Source: Fallopia convolvulus
Taxonomy: Eukaryota; Streptophyta; Magnoliopsida; Caryophyllales; Polygonaceae
Direction of reading: 5' to 3'
Assembly: GCA_964016875.1 (NCBI GenBank)
Contig: OZ024730.1
Span: 41,052,795-41,116,794 of the forward strand
Length of the DNA: 64,000 nucleotides
Within the stretch, counting starts at the first letter, position 1; each line of letters begins with the position of its first letter. A program made the translations under genes and the position numbers. Below the pieces are notes generated by a model, which was not told where the DNA came from, did no database searches, and saw nothing but the letters and a program-made list of their open reading frames with translations. Of this stretch, positions 10,387 through 22,608 are shown piece by piece.

Positions 10387-10485
10387 GGCGCTCTAGTTCT
10401 TGTTTAGTCTTTGCAAGTTCTAGGAAAAATGTCTTAGGAACTCACGAAGATTGAACATGGGAACAACAAACCTCCCAGACTCATC

Positions 10486-11046
10486 GTGGGACGCTTTAAA
10501 AATGGGCAGCTCAAGATGAGAGACTGGATGAGGAGTCAGGACTACCAAGCCAGGTGTGTCATATATAGAGCATGGGAACTTCGAAGTCAATGTGACTATT
10601 CAGAACGACCTGTCCAAATGGGGTCCCAACAAATGGCAATGTTGGAGGCCAACTACAAGGCCAAAATGTATCTCAACAATGCCATGTGTGAACAAGACGG
10701 CAATAGAGTGGCTAACATGGAATCAGCCATTGAGATGTGGGAAGCCATTCAACAAATGTATGTTGGGAGTTCCGATCTAAGAGAAGGTCACCAGATGAAC
10801 GCTAAAAGGGAGTTCTTAAACTTCAAGATGACTATGAGTGATTCAATTAACAATTATCAATCGCGTTTCGAGTCCCTCTGCTCCAAGCTAGCAACTCTTG
10901 GAATCACCAAGCAAGAAATCTCCGGTAAAATGAAGGTGCAACAACTGTTCAATGGACTAACACCTGATTAGGCAATTGAACGAACCATGTTCAAGGAGAA
11001 TCCTGAGAATAGAAACTTATTGCTTCACCAAGTGTTTGGGAAACTC
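10486..11046 (+). pseudogene. C2 copia gag fragment (UBN2-type)
   Basis: The translated stretch NNKPPRLIVG..MRDWMRSQDYQ, then YKAKMYLNNAMCEQD, MWEAIQQMYVGS and the run KREFLNFKMT..SINNYQSRFESLCSKLATLG is typical of UBN2-type copia gag, the capsid-like protein that packages element RNA. The frame is open from about 10435 to a TAG at 10969 and continues after it (ERTMFKENPENRNLLLHQVFGKLIG). It breaks off where the minus-strand element C1 begins at 11080. A continuation may lie at 38468 onward, on the other side of C1, but this is not proven. Confidence 0.7.
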
Positions 11047-11079
11047 ATTGGTCATGAGATAAGAAAATAGGAAGATAAG

Positions 11080-11374
11080 TGTAGGATTATTAGTACGTCT
11101 AAGTCGTCGACCTCAACTAAGTCGTCGACCTTTTAAGTAAATGCAACGGAAATAAACTACAAGAATGACTTACTTGCACACAATGATTTTTATAGTGGAA
11201 ATAATTGATCGATGAACTCTATCAATCAAGTGTGAAAATCACTCCCTTCCAAGTTCTTGCTTGGAAGGATTAAAAGCCGTAGTTTGCTTTATTGATCTTT
11301 TGGATTGTTTACAAGAACACCCTAGATCTAGACCTACTTCCCAAGCACTCTAGAACTTGTTGTGAACCGAGTAA
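11080..11374 (-). repeat. C1 3' LTR, part 1 (LTR end side)
   Basis: It begins TGTAGGATTATTAGTACG and matches position by position the C1 5' LTR copy at 38111 (TGTAGGATCGTTAGTACG). It stops at CCGAGTAA, where the composite Athila-like unit was inserted. The sequence resumes at 25475 with AGTAACTACAACCCTC, the same order as seen uninterrupted at 38400-38420. Confidence 0.9.
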
Positions 11375-12896
11375 TGATGTTCACATTTTTAGTATAGTTT
11401 TTGATAGGTTTTCTTTGCTTATTAGGTTTAGTTTTGTTTAGTTTAGGTTTAGTTTTGAGTATTTTTAGTTAGTTTTGCATAATTCTGTGAAAAGAGTGGA
11501 ATCTACGCTATTTTGTGAATTTTGCAGGTTTTAGCGAGGAAAGGAGCTAAATGGAGTTAAATTTGGAGCATTGCAGCGAGAGACGGAGGAGTGCAAGATT
11601 GAAGAAGTCAAAGCTCTAGAGTACAGGAAGAAGCGTCGAAGAAAACAAACCCCAGGCTCGTTAACGAGGTTGTGAAGGGTCGTTAACGAGGCCACGAAAA
11701 GAAAGATTTCGAGTATTATTTTTATTATTAATCGATCCTAAGCGGGAATTTATTTCCGTGTCGGTTGAGTATCTTTTTAGAATCTTTTGGGGTTGTTAGA
11801 ATATGTATTTTAGGGTTTAATATGTTTTTAGATTTTATTTCTATCTTTTAGAGATTGTTTCTATCTTTTTAGGAAAGTTTATATCTTTTAGCCTTTTTAG
11901 TTTTTAGCTTTTTAGTATAAATACCCTTCTATCTAGCATAGAAAGGGGGGCTTGATTTTGGAGAAGTTTTTAGGGAGTTATTTTAGAGGAGATTGGTGAA
12001 GGCCGAAGGAGAGAGAGATCGGATCGGAAGAGGATCACGAGGCTCGGTCGACGACGGTTGTCGAGTGTTCATTGGTCGTGTTTTTGGTTCGTTGTTTTGT
12101 TTTTTTCTCGGTTTCTTCTAATTCTCTGTAAGACAATATATTTTTCTTATTAATTTGAGTTTTGAGTTTTGTTTCAATGTTTCTTTTTATTGAAGTTTTT
12201 AGTTTCTTAGTCATGATTAGTGAGTAGTTTACTTTTCTAGGGTCAGGGTTAAGCCCGACATAGTTGAGCATGTTGGATGAGTAAGATTGTGTGTGAATGC
12301 CTTTTATCTTTTATTGAGATTGTTTGTTGTGCTTAATACCAAGACGAAATTTGAGGTAATTTAGGTTTTTAACTTGATTGAAAGAGAAAGTTAGTAACTT
12401 GAAGGTTGATATTGTTTGAAAACGAAAGTTTCAAGCTTTAGATCCAAAACAAGCAATTGGGTAAATTAGGATGCGAAAGTAGATTAATTTACTTATTAAG
12501 CCGACGAAAGTTGATAACTCTATTTGTTTAAAGGCATGATCTTATCTTCTTACGGAATTCTTATGCTTAGCTATGTTGTGGTGTCCCTTGTCCTAGATTT
12601 TTGCTTAATTTGAATTATTTCTGGTAAATCTTTGTTGCTGAGTACTTGCCTCGGTACCGAATTTTAATTAGAATTTTATTAGGTCGTTAGTTAGTATTTT
12701 TGTGTTCGGTGGCTCAGTAACGATCCTGACAACATCGTTAACGAGGCATCTCGTGAGTGTTTTGTTTGATTTTGTTTGATTTTTGTTAGATTGATAGACA
12801 AACAACCTTGCTTCCTGTGGAACGATCCTGACTCCACTATACTCAGCGGGGTCTTGACTTACAAATTTATTTGTTGGCCGAGAAACCCTCTCAACA
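11375..12896 (+). repeat. 5' LTR of element A
   Basis: It is nearly identical to the 3' LTR at 22609-24073 from TGATAGG (11402) onward. The first 27 bp (TGATGTTCAC...) are missing from the 3' copy. It ends about CTCAACA, just before the primer-binding site. It includes two TCGTTAACGA palindromes near 11660 and 11682, another at 12737, and several CGAAAGTT-type motifs between 12340 and 12510. Confidence 0.85.
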
Positions 12897-12899
12897 AAT

Positions 12900-12917
12900 T
12901 GGCGCCGTTGCCGGGGA
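12900..12917 (+). other. Primer-binding site of element A (tRNA-Asp)
   Basis: TGGCGCCGTTGCCGGGG is complementary to the 3' end of plant tRNA-Asp, the usual primer of Athila-type gypsy elements. Compare the tRNA-Asp copy at 24081-24135 in the same unit. Confidence 0.88.
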
Positions 12918-12995
12918 AGCAACGTGTTGTTAGTTTATCTTCGGGAAAGGGAATAGCCCGACCCCGTTTTTGTTTTTAATCTTTGTTTTCTATGT

Positions 12996-14319
12996 TTGTT
13001 TTCTCAGTGTATGCCGATAGGACGAAGAAGGCTTCAGTTTGATAACACAAGTTATTACTCAGAACCAGAACGTTCCCTTCACCGTCGACTCCGAGAAAAC
13101 CGAGCCATGGCCACAACAAAAGAGATGGCTCGAGAGTTAGAGATCCTCCGGACCCAGATGGAGGCACTGAAAGCCGAGAAGGACGGCGCAGACGCCGACA
13201 AAGCTCGACTTCAAGAAGAGCTAGATGCCTATCCAAGGAATGCCAAGCAATACATGCATCCGGAACTGAGGGTGCCAGAATCTCCTATTGTGCTTCCTGC
13301 GATAGAGAAACCTTTTGAGATCAAGTCTCAATTTATATCCTTAATCAAACGGGCTCAGTTTGAAGGGAAACCTGTTGAGTGCCCTATGGAGCATATTAGA
13401 AATTTTCTTGATTTATGTGACACCATAGCTGCTGAAGGTGTCTCGTTAGAATATGTTCTGTTAAAAGCTTTTAGATGGTCACTCACTGGAAAGGCCCTGA
13501 ACTGGTTAGAGAGCCTACCTTCTAAGTCTATCAGGACTTGGAAAGCTTTGTATGATCAATTTCTTACAAAGTTTTTCCCTCCTGCTAAGACAACAGAGTT
13601 AAGGAAACGCATCACCTCTTATCACCAGTTGCCTAATGAAACATTTGTTGAAACAAAGATTCAAAGAGATGCTTAGACAGTGCCCTACTCATGGGCAACC
13701 TTTATATGTATTGCAAGAAATCTTTTTCCAAGGTATCAACGCGGAGACCAAGAACCGCATCAACACGCATACTGCGTGCGGTTTTATAGAGATGAACCCG
13801 ACAAAGGCGTGGGAACTGTTGGACAAGCTGGCGAATTACGATGCTATGTACGGAACCCAGCAGGCTCCACAAACTCAAAAACGTCTCTATGTGCCTAACC
13901 GAGATGAAGTTGACCCCGATGTTAAAAATCAATTCTTACAAGATGAGGTCAACCGTCTGAGGAAACAGGTAAGTTTTCTGAAATCCTCTCAATCATGTCA
14001 AGAATGTGGTTCTTCTGCGCATAGTACTTCTGCTTGCACTAACATTGAGCAGGTTAGAACCGCTGAGATAATAGCTGAGATGAATTACATGAGAGGACCC
14101 TACAGGAACCAACCTAATTATATTGACAGGTCAAACAACTATCAATCATGGGGCAATCAGAATACAAATCAAAATTACGCAGGGCCCCCACAAGATAGAC
14201 GACCTGCATCATATCGACCTCCAGGCCATCAAGAGACGCCATCATGGGTTCAGGATATTAAAGAGAGCATCAACGGAGTGAACAACAAGGTTGATGACGT
14301 TCAAGCCAAGCTGAACTGA
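12996..14319 (+). pseudogene. Element A gag (Athila-like), frameshifted
   Basis: Gag packages the element RNA into particles. The first frame (12996-13676) holds a coiled-coil-like stretch (MARELEILRTQMEALKAEKDG) and then the retrotransposon gag domain (IKSQFISLIKRAQFEGKP..HIRNFLDLC...GKALNWLESLP..TWKALYDQFLTKFFP). Near 13640 the frame shifts by one base; the downstream frame continues RFKEMLRQCPTHG, the conserved end of the domain. A CCHC zinc knuckle C-QE-C-GSSA-H-STSA-C lies near 13995-14036. The tail is Asn/Gln-rich. A CAGGTAAG splice-donor-like motif lies at 13966. The initiator is uncertain: ATGs at 12996 and 13011 are both possible. Confidence 0.85.
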
Positions 14320-14460
14320 CAGGATAAAAGATGGGGAGAGTTCGAAATTTGGAAGAGGAGCGTTGATTCCCAACTAGGAGACCTTGCTGCACGGATTCCA
14401 AGACCACAAGGGCAATTCCCGGGCCGTCCCGAGGAGAACCCTAGAGGCCAAATAGAAGCG

Positions 14461-15519
14461 GTGCACCTCAGAAGTGGGAAGAGACTACCGGAAAGAATTC
14501 AAGCTGAAGAGAAGGAGGAAAAGGACCTCGCCAACCAGCTCGTTAACGAGCCAGCGAGAGCTAGTACCGAGCCTACAAGCCAGGATGACGAGGCTCCGAG
14601 GGTATCTAACGACCCTAACCCAGGTAAGTCTACTAATCCGAGCCTTGCTCTCAATCCCAGGGTAGTTAACGACCCCATCAGGGTCGGTAACGACCCGCCG
14701 AGGACATCAATCGACCCCAGTCGACCCGGTACTCTCACCTCTCGAGCCCAACTTGGTTCCGAGAATGGTGAAATCTCTTCCATTTCCTACTAAGAAATCT
14801 ATGGACTCTACTGAGAGTAAGTTCAAGCGTTTCGTTAAGATTCTTCAGGGCATTAATATTTCCATCCCATTCGCTGAAGCCCTAAGCGAAATGTCGGCTT
14901 ACACAAAATTTTTGAAAGATATTCTTAGCAGGAAAAGGTCTTTTACAGAGCTGTAGGATGAAGTTAGATCGATAGCTTTACCAGAAAAGCTACGAGATCC
15001 CGGAAGGTTTGCAATCACAATCGGCATAGGCAACCACAAGTTCAAAGCTTTATGCGATCTTGGTGCCAGTGCTAGTCTTGTTCCGCTCTCAATCTGGTCT
15101 AGAGCAAATATGGGACCACTAGAGCCCGTTAACATGCGGCTTTATATGGCAGACGGATCTTGCATCAAACCAACAGGGTTGCTAGAAGACTTCCCAGTTC
15201 AAGTGGGCAATTTCTTTGTTCCTAATGATTTCATCGTTGTGACAATGCCCGAAGATCGAATTGTGCCTATTATTTTGGGAAGACCATTCCTTGCTACAGC
15301 AGGAGCCATAATCGATGTTAGGAGAGGACTCCTAACTTTCGAAATTGGGGATGAGGTGACGGAATTCCGATTCAAACAATCCAGGGAATCCGACAAAGCT
15401 GAAGTCAAGATGCTCTACACCCACGAGGAGATCATTGAATGCGGAGACCCTATAGGAAGACCAGCATATGATGATGAAATGTCAGGGCAAAGATGGGCAG
15501 AAATAACCACTATAGTTTA
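14461..15519 (+). pseudogene. Element A gag-pol linker and aspartic protease
   Basis: A low-complexity linker rich in VNEP, VNDP and GNDPP motifs (encoded by the repeated TCGTTAACGA palindrome) precedes the protease. The protease part reads KLRDPGRFAITIG..KFKALCDLGASASLVPLS, with the Athila-type active site D-L-G-A, then IILGRPFLATAGAIIDVRRG. It would cut the polyprotein into mature parts. An in-frame TAG at 14954 and a frame change near 14780 break it, and a TAA ends it at 15518. The stretch 15520-15650 is another linker with two palindromes. Confidence 0.8.
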
Positions 15520-15649
15520 AGTAACGAGTTCTCCAGCATCGTTACCGATTCTCCTGGCAGAAGACGCAGGCTCGTTAACGACCCACCCAGGTTCGTTAAC
15601 GAACCTGGCCGAAGATGGCGAGATCTCAACTTTTGAATGCTTTGAGGAA

Positions 15650-17176
15650 GTGTTGAAGACGGAACCAGAAGAGCCGATTATAATCCCTGCCGAACCATCC
15701 CCAACACTTAAACCTTTGCCAGATTCCCTCAGGTATGAATTCCTCGGTCCTAATTCTACTCTACCTATCATCATTAATGCTGGATTAAAAGATGAAGAAG
15801 TAGGAAAACTCCTGAATGTGCTTAGGATGCATAGAAAAGCCATAGGCTACTCCCTAGATGATATAACTGGCATATCCCCTTCTCTTTGCATGCATAGGAT
15901 TTACATGGAGGACAATCATAAACCCACCATAGAGCATCAACGTAGATTAAATCCTAATATGAAGGAAGTAGTTAAAAAGGAAATTATTAAATTGCTTGAT
16001 GCTGGGATCATATTTCCTATTTCGGAAAGCCAATGGGTGAGTCCGGTCCATGTAGTCCCAAAGAAAGGGGGGATGACTGTGATAGAAAATGAAAAGGGAG
16101 AGCTTATTCTGACTAGAACCACCACTAGTTGGAGGATGTGCATTGATTATAGGAAGCTTAATAGTGCTACAAGAAAAGATCATTTTCCGCTTCCTTTCAT
16201 AGATCAGGTATTAGAACGCTTACCCCAGCATGATTATTTCTGTTATTTAGATGGCTATAGCGGCTTTTGGCAAATTCCCATTCATCCTGATGACCAAGAG
16301 AAAACAACCTTTACATGTCCCTATGGAACCTTTGCTTACAAAAGAATGCCATTTGGGCTTTGCAATGCCCCTGTTACTTTTCAAAGATGTATGATGGCCA
16401 TTTTTTCAGACATGATAGAGGATATTGTAGAGGTTTTCATGGATGATTTTTCTGTTTATGGTTCTTCATTTGATTCTTGTCTTGCTAACCTTGCACGAGT
16501 GCTTAAAAGATGTGAAGAAACCAATCTTGTACTTAATTGGGAAAAATGTCACTGTATGGTTCAAGAGGGGATAGTACTAGGACACCTTGTCTCTAAAAGA
16601 GGGATAGAAGTAGATAAGGCGAAAATTGAGCTTATTGAAAAACTACCTCCTCCCTCTTCTGTAAGAGACATTAGGAGTTTTTTAGGGCATGCTGGCTTTT
16701 ACAGGCGATTTATTCAGGATTTTTCTAAGATAGCTAAACCTTTGACTAACCTACTAATGAAAGATGTAGTGTTTGAGCTGTCTCCAGAATGTCTTGAAGC
16801 ATTTTACAGGTTAAGAGCTGCCCTTGTGTCCGCCCCCATCATGCAGTCCCCAGACTGGACATTACCCTTTGAGATCATGTGCGATGCCAGTGACTATGCA
16901 GTTGGCGCAGTCTTAGGGCAACGGAAGGACAAAAAACTCCACGCCATTTACTACGCCAGTAAGACGCTGGATGAGGCGCAGAGTAAGTATACCACAACGG
17001 AGAAGGAATTCCTTGTTGTGGTATTTGCCTTTGAAAAATTTCGGTCCTATCTTGTTGGATCCAAAGTGATTGTTTATATTGACCATGAGGCCGTTAGATA
17101 CTTAATGGCTAAAAAGATGCAAAACCTAGATTGCTTCGTTGGATGCTCTTACTGTAGGAATTTGATCATGAAATAA
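15650..17176 (+). pseudogene. Element A reverse transcriptase and RNase H
   Basis: A 508-codon open stretch encodes a gypsy-type reverse transcriptase. Motifs in order are ISESQWVSPVHVVPKKGG, WRMCIDYRKLN, LDGYSGFWQIPI, YKRMPFGLCNAP and the catalytic FMDDFSVYG. RNase H follows with FEIMCDASDYAVGAVLGQ, YYASKTLDEAQ, YTTTEKE and YIDHEAVRYL. These copy element RNA to DNA and remove the RNA strand. A frameshift close to 17130 ends the frame early; the lost tail (LLRWMLLLQEFDHEI-like) is recognisable in another frame and joins ADHLSRL at 17203. This is the best preserved coding region of element A. Confidence 0.92.
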
Positions 17177-17202
17177 GAGACAAAAAGGGAGCAGAAAATC
17201 TA

Positions 17203-18897
17203 GTGGCGGATCACTTGTCCAGGTTGCAAGTTGAGAATATCACCGAGTCCAATAATGAAGTTCCGATGAATGATTCCAGACCCGACGAACACCTCCTGCT
17301 GAACGAGGTTGAACTTTACAAGACCCTCGTCACCAACCCCTTCACGGTCGTTAACGAGGTGCTGAGGCTGGAAGACACAAATAAAAAGGGAAAATGTTCA
17401 GATTGGGTCGACAATCAAGTCAATGAGGTCGTTACTAAGCTACGGGAGGTCGGTACCGAGGTCAAAATATTAAATCCTAGCTCGTTAACGACCCATCCAG
17501 GTAAGATTTCTGAACCTAAGTCTTCTCAATTAAAATTCACCCCCTCTCCTTCTTCAATTTCTTCTTCCTCAATATCAATCCATGCTATTAGAGGGCCAAA
17601 ACCTCCTTGGTTTGCGGATTTCGCTAACTATCTTGTAGGAGGCGTAATTCCCGAGGGCCTTACCCCACAAAAGAAGAAGAAATTTCTCCATGATGTAAAA
17701 CAATACTATTGGGACGATCCCTACTTGTTTAAACAAGGAAGCGATCATCTCTTTAGGCGTTGTATCCCAGAGGAGGAGATTGAAAACGTGATCCGTCAAT
17801 GTCACACACTTCCAACTGGAGGTCATGCAAAAGGATTCAAGACTACTGCGAAGATTCTTCAAAGTGGTCTCTATTGGCCCACCATGTTCAAAGATGTGCA
17901 AGCTTATGTGACAGCATGTGATGGATGTCAACGCTCAGGCAACATAAATTGGAGACATGAAAATCCACTGACTGGGATATTAGAAGTTGAGCTATTTGAT
18001 GTATGGGGCATTGATTTCATGGGACCGTTTCCCGCCTCAGGACCCTACAAATACATCTTAGTTGCGGTTGATTATGTTTCCAAGTGGGTGGAGGCTGTTG
18101 CTACAAGGACTAATGACGCCAAGACTGTTGCTAAATTCATCAAGACCAATATTTTCCCAAGATTCGGCGTTCCAAGAGTCCTTATCAATGATGGTGGTTC
18201 CCATTTCATTGAGTGAAGTTTTGAAGCCCTTTTGGCTAAATATGGGGTATCTCATCGGGTGGCAACACCCTATCATCCCCAAACAAGTGGCCAAGTTGAA
18301 GTTTCAAACAGGCAAATAAAGAGCATATTTGAGAAGACAGTTTCCCGTTCTAGGAAGGATTGGTCCTCCAAGTTGGATGACGCTCTGTGGGCATATAGGA
18401 CAGCATACAAGACGCCTCTACGCACCACCCCCTATAATCTAGTGTATGGCAAAGCATGTCATTTACCGGTCGAAATGGAGCATAAGGCATTATGGGCTCT
18501 CAAGGAGCTCAACATGAACCTCGACGCGACTGGAGCAAAACGATTCATGGACTTGCAAGCATTAGAAGAATTGAGGCTGAAGGCGTACGAAAACGCTGAA
18601 ATCTACAAGGAGCGCACCAAAAGGTGGCATGATCGGAAATTGGTGCCCAAAACTTACCACATCGGCAATAAGGTACTTCTCTTCAACTCTAGACTCCGAT
18701 TATTCCCAGGAAAGCTAAGGACACGATGGAGTGGGCCATTTGTGGTTCATCACATTTATCCTCACGGAGCAGTAGAGTTGACTAATAACCGAGGCGTCAT
18801 TTTCAAAGTTAATGGACACCGGCTGAAGAAATTCCATAAGCAGACTGACCCAGATGAAGAGATAAGAGTCACCATGGCTCTCACATCAGCAGACTAG
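17203..18897 (+). pseudogene. Element A integrase
   Basis: The integrase inserts the cDNA and makes the 5-bp target duplication. ADHLSRL closes RNase H, then comes a linker with two TCGTTAACGA palindromes. The zinc-binding HHCC domain follows ([25 protein letters not shown]). The core domain has its first Asp in GIDFMGPFP and its second in [13 protein letters not shown] at 18214 interrupts the core, after which the frame resumes ([20 protein letters not shown] with [10 protein letters not shown] holding the Glu). The C-terminal part ends [13 protein letters not shown]. Probably inactive because of the stop. Confidence 0.9.
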
Positions 18898-20121
18898 CAA
18901 GGGAGCTCGTCGGGCTAACGACGTTAAACATAGCGCTTACGGGAGGCAACCCGCTTTTTAGAATAGGTTTAGCTTAGTTTATTTTTCTTTTCTTTTTTCT
19001 TTTTTATTTTTTAGTTTTATTTTATTTTATTTTTAGTCTTAACTAGGATAGAAATTAGATTTTTAAAGCTAACAAAGATTTCAGGAGAAAGGGGTCGAAA
19101 AATCACTCAAGAAGGCCACAGTGGCTCGTTAACGACCCACCCAGGGTCGTTAACGACCCGGTCCGAAGACCCGATTCGTCACAATACGGGGCAGGTAAGT
19201 AATTCTAACCTACTCTATCTTTTTAACCCTACGCCCCCCCCCCCCCCGCCCCCCCTTCTACCCTAACCCCTCCTATATAAACACTTCTACCCCTCCCAAA
19301 ATTCTACCACAATCCCTTCAAAATTCACTCTCAAACCCAAAACACGCTCAATCCCTCTCCCTTATCTCCCACCAAGTCGGAATTCCCCACGCTAACGACC
19401 ACCGGAAACGCCGTCGTTACCGGAGCTCGGAAGCCATCCACCAACGAGGTCGTGCTCGTTAACTACCACAATTCCGACCCTTGTTCTTCAATTTTTCGGT
19501 TTTCTGGTATGATTTCTAAACCCTTGCTTGAAAATTGCATGATTGATTTATCTATTGGTCGAAATTTCATATTTTGAATCATGATTATTAGGGAGGTCGA
19601 TGAGCATGCTTGATTTCGGTCCTAAAAATTCTTGATTGTGCTTCGTTGTTCATGTTTTAGGAAAGATTATTCATGTTAGATTAGCTATTGTAATTCTCTA
19701 GTTAGGAAAGCACAAATTTTTCTTGTTCTAGATCTAAAAGTTCAATCTTTGCATGTCAAAATTCCGGGAAATTTTTAGCATGTTCGGGATGGGCAATTGA
19801 GTAAGTATGGGGTGTTTATACCCGATAGGGGATTTGTGGAGAATATTAGAAGATTGCATGCTTGATTTGTGCTGAATTAGAGGTAGATTGATTTTCGGAA
19901 ATTTCTGGTTTTGCTCTCGGCAGGTCGTTAATGACCCACCCAGGCTCGTTAACGACCCTGCACTTCATCATCGATCGATCCGATCCCAGAATCGTGAACG
20001 ACCCAATTGGGTAGTTTACGAATAATTCCGAGGTTAATTTTGAGACCAAGTATGGGGTCTCGTACCTATTATTTTTGAGTGGATCTTATCTTGGAAAATT
20101 TTCGATTATTTTGTAGGATCC
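18898..20121 (+). other. Element A spacer between pol and ORF3
   Basis: There is no coding frame. It holds a C-rich tract (19233-19255), several TCGTTAACGA palindromes (near 19128, 19149, 19457, 19950), a strong splice-donor-like CAGGTAAGT at 19192 and an acceptor-like TTATTTTGTAG at about 20107-20117, five bases before the ATG at 20122. The layout suggests ORF3 was expressed from a spliced mRNA. Confidence 0.55.
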
Positions 20122-21359
20122 ATGGCTAGTTCAATGCAATCTTGGAGCTCCCAAACCCGTCAAGAGACTATAGCTTGAAGGACTACCGAGTGACCCGCAC
20201 TTGGAGCTACATCACCGGAGAGGTTCAATCCTCCACCACGACGCTATCCGGGGCAAACATAGTCAACCCCATCTTCCGAATTATCTTGAGAGTCCTCGCC
20301 GCAACATTTTGGCCGAAGAAAGATTTGAACCGGCCTACAAGGACGGAGGTAGCTTGCTTCCGCACCATTCTCTTTGAGGAGCCCGGCCCCTTGAATTTGG
20401 GGTACGAATGGCTCTACTATGTCGAGAAGTCCACCAAGTCCAAAGAGGTGTGGTGTGACAATTTGGTTAGCCTCTTGGCTAAAAATCTCGGAGTTGATCT
20501 CACCCGCTACACACCGGCCCACGCCCAACTCCTCAACAAAAACTATTGGTATAGTTCCGGGATTTTCGTGCAAGCCGAGGGAGGCTGCAAGGTGAAGGTT
20601 CAAGATCGACTAGTCATACCTTCCCTCGACATGTACGAGATACTCTATGTACCAAATTGGTACGAGGTGTGGACGGAACATCCTTACCCATTAGAGCCAA
20701 AATCGGAGGACGAGCTCTCGCTTAGGCCTTGTGAAACCCGGTTTGAGCGGGACGACGTGTATGAATATGAAGAAGAAGATGAGCAAGAGGATACCGAGGT
20801 AGTAGGAAATGACACCGAAGAAGCCGACACCGAGGGAGGCACCGAGGAGCTCAACTTTGAAGAAGAAGACATGGACACGGAGGTGTTAGGCGGCCACATC
20901 TTCGTTGACGAACCCGCCAGGGTCGTTAACGACCACTTCCAGCCACCACCCAACACTGTTAACGAGGCACCCAGCTTCGTTAATGAGGTGCCGAGAGCCC
21001 CTGTCGACCCACCACCAGCTCCTGTCGACCCTCATGCTTACGGCCTAATGCCTTACTACCCGGTGATGTATCAAGACCATTTCCAGCCTCACTACCCACC
21101 ACCTCCTCAACCCCAGTACACAGGATCGAGTATACCACCACCATGGGCCGAGGATATTTCTGCACGGATGCAGCAGCTTCACCTCCAGACGGATCACATT
21201 CATCAGAGGATGGATAGATGGGAAACTGTCTATTCCGCTCGCATGTCGATGGAGGACGAGAGGCAGCGTCAGAGAGAGGCGGATGATGCTGAGCGTTGGA
21301 GGATGATGTATGACTTCATGGGAAACTTTAAGCACTACTTTCCTCCACCGAACCGTTGA
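20122..21359 (+). pseudogene. Element A ORF3 (position of the Athila env-like ORF)
   Basis: Athila elements carry a third ORF after integrase, often called env-like. Here an ATG at 20122 opens MASSMQSWSS; a frameshift near 20150-20190 leads into the 400-residue frame ending at 21359. The N-terminal half (IFRIILRVLAATFWPKKDLNRPT..ACFRTILFEEPG) resembles the 'putative plant transposon protein' domain common in such ORFs. The middle is very acidic (EYEEEDEQEDTE). The rest is Pro-rich with VNDH and VNEAP motifs, then a coiled-coil-like end (RMDRWETVYSARMSMEDERQRQ). I see no membrane segment or signal peptide, so an envelope role is not supported by this sequence. Confidence 0.65.
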
Positions 21360-22608
21360 TTCAAGCTCAAGATGAAGTTTCCTTTCCTTGTTTCCACTTT
21401 TGTAAGTTTTATGTTTTTCTTTTTAATTTTTTGTTTTCTTTTCTATTTCTTTTCCCTCTTCTTCTTATTTTCCTTACAGTGGGGACACTGTAATTTTAAG
21501 TATGGGGTGGGAAGAAAGTAGAAAAATTATGTCCTAGGTGTTTCTGTGTTCTATGTAGTTGTTATTTCTTTTAAACTGAAAAAAAATCGAAAAAAAAAAT
21601 TCGAAAAAATTGAAAAATCCAAAAATAGTTTAGAATTGATAGATATCCCTTCTTAAGTTCTATGATAGCAATCACTAGCTTAACCATATAATTCCTTGCA
21701 AACATGTCTTTAAAAGTATAGTCGGATTCTAAAAAATTAAAATTTTTGTTTTTAGAAGAGAATAGCACTTGATGAAAATGAGCACATATACTTTATAGCA
21801 TAGATGATGCAATCCAACACAATCTACCTGGTGAGATATTTTTGGCCTTATAGGGAGAACATTTATAAATCCCTCTTCTTTTCTTGTGTGATTTACTCTC
21901 TTTATGCATATTATCTCTTGGAATTGTGATGGTTATCTATTTCTTGAGACCCTTATAAGATTTTTTAGTTCATTACTTGTGAAGATCATATGATGGAGAA
22001 CTTATTTTTATAAGCCCTATTATTCCCTATCTACCTTTACATTATTCCTTCTTTTGATAACCAATTCTGGCCTGAAACCTTTTATTTTTAGCTCCAAAAA
22101 AATTATTCCCTAGCCGAGATAAGCTTGACCCTATCCGGGAATTAGGACTTAGATTGGAGAGATAAAGTTTTGTGCTTTGTTAAAAAGAAAAGAGTTTATA
22201 TTTGCCTGAATTGAAGGGTATTTGGGAAGGGTAGATTGTAAGTCTCTTGTTATTACATGTAAGAAAGGTCTCTTGATAGAAAAAATGCACACAATAAAGT
22301 TTTGATGGATGTAGTGTAGTAAAAGGAAGAAAAGGATGTATACGGTGGATCGTTAAGGACCCTAATGTGGGCTCGTTAACGAGGCAGCGAATAAAGAAGA
22401 AAAAAAGAAAGGCATTGACTTGATATATGTGTTGATGACCCTAATGTGGGATCGTTAAGGACCCTGATGTTAGATTCACTTGTCTATTTTCTACTTGTGC
22501 TTTGATGTTGATTTTTGATAAAGGCATTGACTTGATATATGTGTTGATGGTTTTGGTTGATGTCTTGTTTATTGCTTGAGGACAAGCAAGTCTAAGTATG
22601 GGGTATTT
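21360..22608 (+). other. Element A 3' untranslated region and polypurine tract
   Basis: A noncoding, AT-rich stretch. TCGTTAACGA-like palindromes occur at 22373 and in degraded form (GATCGTTAAGGACC) near 22350 and 22453. A short direct repeat, GGCATTGACTTGATATATGTG, occurs at 22411 and 22523. The end, GAGGACAAGCAAG..AAGTATGGGGT (about 22578-22603), is the Athila-type polypurine tract in front of the 3' LTR. Confidence 0.65.
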
